Shown one piece after another: positions 60,464 through 64,000 of a stretch of DNA of 64,000 bases; the first letter of the stretch is position 1, and each line of letters starts with the position of its first letter. Made by a program: the position numbers and the translations under genes. Source of the DNA: JAJXZJ01 sp050012855 (lineage in GTDB: Bacteria; Verrucomicrobiota; Verrucomicrobiia; Limisphaerales; J093); the NCBI GenBank assembly GCA_050012855.1, contig JBEKGJ010000005.1, positions 1-64,000 on the forward strand. The letters are read 5' to 3'. The notes under the pieces are model-generated. The model was not told where the DNA came from. It ran no database searches and was given only the letters and a program-made list of their open reading frames with translations.

Positions 60464-61899
60464 GCGTCTTTCTCCGCGGGCTCAGCGCCGAGGTGGCGGG
60501 CGATGCGTTCCGCGACCTCGTGGGCGGAGAGGATCGAGTCGCCCAGCGAAATGCCATCACGGTAGTGGCCGGCCAGAAACAGCCCCGGCGCCCGGCTCTC
60601 CGCGTCCGCCATCAGATCCTTGAACCGGCCGTAGCCGACTTCGTACTGCGGGATCGCCTTCGGGTAGAGAACGACATGGCGGAAGGTGGGCTCGCCCGTG
60701 ATTTCGAGCATCGTGCGCAGGTCGTTCACCGTGAGCTGCACCAACTCGGATTCCGGTCGCAGCGCCAGCTCCGGCGCGCGCACGCCACCGACGTAACTGG
60801 TGAGCGTCACGTGCCCGGCGGGCGCGCGACCGGGGAACAACGACGACGAGAAGAGCGTGCCGAGGATGTGGAACCGTTCCACCGCCGGCACCAGCATCCC
60901 GAAACCGTCGAGCGGATGCGCCACGTCCGCACGGCGAAAGCCCAGCACCACGCTCGCCACCGGCGGGTAATAAATCTTCGCCAGGGGCGCGAGACTGATC
61001 CCGGCGTTCGTGGACAGGCGGATTTCCGCGATCCGGTAGGCGGGGGCCGCGAGCAGGACCGCGCGGTGGTCGTGCACGGTTTCGCCGTGGCCGTTGCTCA
61101 CGGTCGTGCGCCAACCGGCGGTGGTTTGCTCAAGCTGGACCACCCGGGCATTGAGCTTTACTGCGGGACCCAATCGCGTCTGGAGCGTGTCGGTGAGCAC
61201 CTGCAAACCCTCGTCGAAGGAGATTTTTTTCGCTTCCTGCTTGGAGACTTCGCCGCGACGACGGCGTTCCTTCGCGCCGCGGATCTGGCCCAGGATGAGC
61301 GAGCCGTAGCGTTGTTCGAGGGCGGCGAGCCGCGGAAAGCCGTGCTGGACGGACAGCCGTGCCGGGTCGCCGGCGTAGATGCCGGCGATCATCGGGTTGA
61401 TGGCGTAATCGAGCCATTCCTGGCCCAGACGCCGGAGAACGAACTGGGCCACGCTCTCCTCGACGTCGGCGCGGCCGCGAGGAATAAAGGGTTCGCGGAG
61501 CAGGCGCAGTTTGGCCCCGAAGGAAAAAAGTTTCGTGCCGAAGAACTTCAGCGGCGACGCGGGCAAGCTAACCGGGCGGCCGCCACGCACGAGGTAACGG
61601 TTCTCGGCCCCTGGATCGGAGTGGAGCCGGCGCGGTTCGAGCCCCACGTCGCGGATGAGCGACGTGATTTTTGCCGAGGTTTCGAGGATCGAATTCGGAC
61701 CGAACTCAGCCAGATAGCCGTCCTGGCGGAGGGAGCGGATCACGCCACCCACGCGGTCGGAGGCTTCGTAGAGCGTCACCGGCACGCCGCGCTGGACCAG
61801 GCGGAAGGCACACACCAGCCCGGTAATGCCGCCGCCAATGATCGCGACGGTGGGCGATTCGTCGCCGGCGACCGGCTGCGTTGGTTGGGCGCTCACCAC
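60460..61899 (-). CDS. hemG: Protoporphyrinogen oxidase (HemG/HemY type)
   Basis: A flavoprotein oxidising protoporphyrinogen IX (or coproporphyrinogen III) just before ferrochelatase. The FAD loop is VAIIGGGITGLVCAFRLVQRG and VTLYEASDRVGGVIRS. Further blocks are LAEFGPNSILETS, AQFVLRRLGQEWLDYAINPMIAGIYAGDP and GLFLAGHYRDGISLGDSILSAHEVAERIA (C-terminal FAD site). The start is uncertain: GTG 61899 or 61896 puts about 15 residues before the FAD loop; GTG 61977 would add 26 more. It forms a two-gene heme operon with hemH. The enzyme is the oxygen-dependent HemY/PgoX fold. Confidence 0.92.
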   Translation of the reverse strand: MVSAQPTQPVAGDESPTVAIIGGGITGLVCAFRLVQRGVPVTLYEASDRVGGVIRSLRQDGYLAEFGPNSILETSAKITSLIRDVGLEPRRLHSDPGAENRYLVRGGRPVSLPASPLKFFGTKLFSFGAKLRLLREPFIPRGRADVEESVAQFVLRRLGQEWLDYAINPMIAGIYAGDPARLSVQHGFPRLAALEQRYGSLILGQIRGAKERRRRGEVSKQEAKKISFDEGLQVLTDTLQTRLGPAVKLNARVVQLEQTTAGWRTTVSNGHGETVHDHRAVLLAAPAYRIAEIRLSTNAGISLAPLAKIYYPPVASVVLGFRRADVAHPLDGFGMLVPAVERFHILGTLFSSSLFPGRAPAGHVTLTSYVGGVRAPELALRPESELVQLTVNDLRTMLEITGEPTFRHVVLYPKAIPQYEVGYGRFKDLMADAESRAPGLFLAGHYRDGISLGDSILSAHEVAERIARHLGAEPAEKDA

Positions 61900-62019
61900 C
61901 GGAGATAGTGCCAGACTTCGCGGAGGCGTCAAACTCCCCACACGCCTGATCCACGGCCCTGGCCGTTTCCAGATCACGTTGCCGTGAAGCGCACGTTCGC
62001 TTGGCAGGGAGCGTTGTCG

Positions 62020-64000
62020 CTATTTCACCCGCCATTCGAGGATGCCGCCCGAGAAATCCGGCTGAAGCTGGACCGCGAGGCGCAACGCCTTGGTTTCCAC
62101 CGGCGCGAACTCAGTCCGGTTGAATGCATCCCGCGCGTTACCGAAGGACCCGGTTGCGGCGACGGGCTTCCAGTCGTTGCCGTCCTGGTACAAAACCTGC
62201 CAGCTCTGCGGCACGCGGCACTGTCCCGCGCCGGTGTCGTCGAACCAATAGACCTCCACGGCCGACACCTTCTGCTTCTTCGCGAAATCGTATTGCACCC
62301 ACTCTTGCGAACCGCGGTGGTCCCACCAGGTGAACCGCGGGATGAGGTGATCGTTCGAGTTCATCGGTTCGAGGCCGTCGCCCAGCGCTTCGACGGTGTC
62401 GCTGTCGCTGCAATGCGAGGCGCTGGCCTTGTAGGCGGACGGCTTGGGTTTCGGCGGGGCGACCCATTCGTGCGCGTCCGCCGCCGGGCTCACGGTGGGG
62501 AAGGCGGAGATGCGCAGCCGCGCCGCGCCCATTGGCACCAGCGTGATCCGCTCGACCCGCTCGGTGGACTTCGCGGGGCTGGCTTGGAGCAAGCCGGCCA
62601 CGTCCAACCGATCCACCTGCCAGCCGGGAATCCGGCGGGCCGGCACGTTCAGCCGGATCGGCGCCGCGTCCGGCGTGAACGGTTGCGCGGCCAGCGGACC
62701 CTGGCGGTGGATGACCTTGATCGTTTTGGCCGGGTCCGTGCCGGCAAGATCGAGACCGTAATTCCAGGGCGAATCCGGGAAGACCTCCCACTCGGGCCAG
62801 GTCGGGTTGTTGCCGTAGCGCTGCCAGCGTTCCTTGATCGCCAGCGCGAAGCTCAACGGTCCGTAATTCACCGACACGGCCCCTTTGTTCTTCGCCCACG
62901 TTGTGACCGTGACCCGCATCGGCAGGCGCAGGGTGACGGTGTCGCCGTCCTTCCACTGCCGGTTTACGACCAGGAAAGAAAGCGGCCGGGCCGTAGCGCG
63001 CTCGACCTTGCCATTGACTTTGAGGCTGGCGCCGTCGGACCACCGCGGCACGCGGAGGTAAAGCGGGAAAGCAACCGGGTTTGGTACCGCAACCTTGAGC
63101 GTGATCGTGTCGCTGAAGGGATAGTCCGTCGTCTCGGTGACCTTCACCGTCGTGCCGTCGCCCACGCGGGCGCTGACTTCGCTGGCGGCGTAGAGCGAGG
63201 CGCAGAGGCCGTTGTCCGGCGTGGCCAGCCAGAGTTCCTCGGCGTAATAGGGCCAGCCGTGCGACACGTTGTGCTGGCAGCAGCGGTACACCTCGAATGG
63301 GCTGTAGGAAAACATCGTGCCTCCGTTTTCCACGTCAGGCGATTTGTTGTTGCGATCGAGCTGAACCTGGTTTGCGCAGGTGAGGTAGTGAAGCCCCTTC
63401 TGATCCGGCGTCATCGCGGCCGGCAGGCTGTTGAAGGCGATGTCCTCGCAGCGGTCGGCCCAGAGCGGATTGCCCGTGATTTTGGTCAGCATCTGGAAGC
63501 TGTGCATGAATTCGACGATGCCGCAGGTCTCGAAGCCGCCTCGCGGGTCCACGAAGCCGGGACGCGCGTTTTCGTCGGCCACAAACCCGCCGCCGGGGAA
63601 CTGGCCGTAGGTGCCCATGGCCGTCTGATAATTGCGCTCCGCCGATTCGAGGTCCTTCGCGTCGCGGGACTGCGGCCAGAAGACGGTGCCGGCGCGGAAG
63701 CCCTGGGAGAAATTGACGTTGTGCCAGTTGATCTCGCCGCGGTCCCAATGCTGCATGTGCTCGTGCATCTTGCGGGCGAGTTCGAGCAGCCAGGGCTCGC
63801 CGGTGCGATTGTAGAGCCAGTGGCAGCTCTCGATGTTGTCGCCCATCCGAATCTTCGGCCAGTAACCTGCGCCGAACGCGGAGGGCAGAAGCTGGTTCTC
63901 CCACTGAAAATAGTGCGTCATGAACGGCAGCACCCGCGGGTCGCCGGTGGCTTCATAAAACGACTGCAGCACGTTAAGCATCACCATGTGCGGCCAGAGA
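62020..64000 (-). CDS. GH127-type (DUF1680) hydrolase with C-terminal discoidin-like domain, 5' end outside
   Basis: At least 659 residues, open at the right edge. The alpha/alpha barrel shows MVMLNVLQSFYEATGDPRVLPFM, NIESCHWLYNRTGEPWLLELA, GGFETCGIVEFMHSFQMLTKITG and FEVYRCCQHNVSHGWPYYAEELW (paired Cys of GH127 zinc site: ETCG and CC). This family includes beta-L-arabinofuranosidases. A beta-sandwich and a C-terminal F5/8 (discoidin)-like domain with WWDHRGSQEWVQYDFAKKQKVSAVEVYWFDDTG follow. It probably releases arabinose or a related sugar from plant polysaccharide. It ends 121 bp upstream of the hemG start. Confidence 0.88.
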   Translation of the reverse strand, partial: LWPHMVMLNVLQSFYEATGDPRVLPFMTHYFQWENQLLPSAFGAGYWPKIRMGDNIESCHWLYNRTGEPWLLELARKMHEHMQHWDRGEINWHNVNFSQGFRAGTVFWPQSRDAKDLESAERNYQTAMGTYGQFPGGGFVADENARPGFVDPRGGFETCGIVEFMHSFQMLTKITGNPLWADRCEDIAFNSLPAAMTPDQKGLHYLTCANQVQLDRNNKSPDVENGGTMFSYSPFEVYRCCQHNVSHGWPYYAEELWLATPDNGLCASLYAASEVSARVGDGTTVKVTETTDYPFSDTITLKVAVPNPVAFPLYLRVPRWSDGASLKVNGKVERATARPLSFLVVNRQWKDGDTVTLRLPMRVTVTTWAKNKGAVSVNYGPLSFALAIKERWQRYGNNPTWPEWEVFPDSPWNYGLDLAGTDPAKTIKVIHRQGPLAAQPFTPDAAPIRLNVPARRIPGWQVDRLDVAGLLQASPAKSTERVERITLVPMGAARLRISAFPTVSPAADAHEWVAPPKPKPSAYKASASHCSDSDTVEALGDGLEPMNSNDHLIPRFTWWDHRGSQEWVQYDFAKKQKVSAVEVYWFDDTGAGQCRVPQSWQVLYQDGNDWKPVAATGSFGNARDAFNRTEFAPVETKALRLAVQLQPDFSGGILEWRVK

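Overview
The window reads as a high-GC chromosome segment of a free-living Gram-negative bacterium of the PVC group, most likely Verrucomicrobiota (Pedosphaera/Limisphaera-like). This is an inference. The supporting signs are an outer membrane (porin, TonB receptor, TolC, RND pump), futalosine-type menaquinone synthesis (mqnC), many Tat-exported Gfo/Idh/MocA- and DegT-type proteins, plant-polysaccharide glycoside hydrolases, and intergenic word repeats that fit this group. I see no rRNA, CRISPR array or complete insertion sequence.

Layout. 0.2-2.2 kb: accB-accC (fatty acid synthesis). 2.2-8 kb: small unknowns, a porin and rmuC, with two copies of a ~188 bp intergenic repeat. 8.2-12.4 kb: a methyl-cycle locus in which an ArsR-methyltransferase fusion is divergent from metK-(S23 protein)-ahcY; a perfect 14-bp palindrome lies between them and a clear terminator follows ahcY. 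12.5-14.7 kb: a ruined type III restriction-modification locus (Mod reduced to its two ends, Res reduced to its first ~30 codons) around an intact OLD-like AAA ATPase. 14.7-21.8 kb: a TonB receptor divergent from an ABC ATPase / giant FtsX permease / secreted lectin-like operon.

21.66-24.52 kb is an accessory insert bounded by a 179-bp direct duplication of the 3' end of the lectin-like gene. It holds four copies of an unfamiliar structured repeat, each separated by one minus-strand ORF (one an HNH nuclease) in a cassette-like pattern, plus a nucleotidyltransferase toxin/antitoxin-like pair. I consider this the best candidate for an undescribed system. 24.9-32.9 kb carries a sulfatase-modifying-type protein, two glycoside hydrolases, a ceramidase-like enzyme and a Tat-exported aminotransferase.

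33.1-41.0 kb is a second accessory region: a decayed gene, tRNA-Leu(CAA), an integrase truncated by an antitoxin-like gene, a 1506-residue single-chain restriction-modification enzyme, and a decaying tandem array of DUF4926/DUF6883 genes. 41.1-64 kb is mostly housekeeping and sugar metabolism: deacetylase/NagB-like pair, metal-type RND efflux operon, alkaline phosphatase, mqnC, a higBA toxin-antitoxin pair with a well-defined promoter/operator, ribokinase with a sugar transporter, a Gfo/Idh/MocA oxidoreductase, trpS, hemG-hemH, and a GH127-type hydrolase running off the right edge. REP-like palindromes recur in the intergenic spaces of 49-58 kb.
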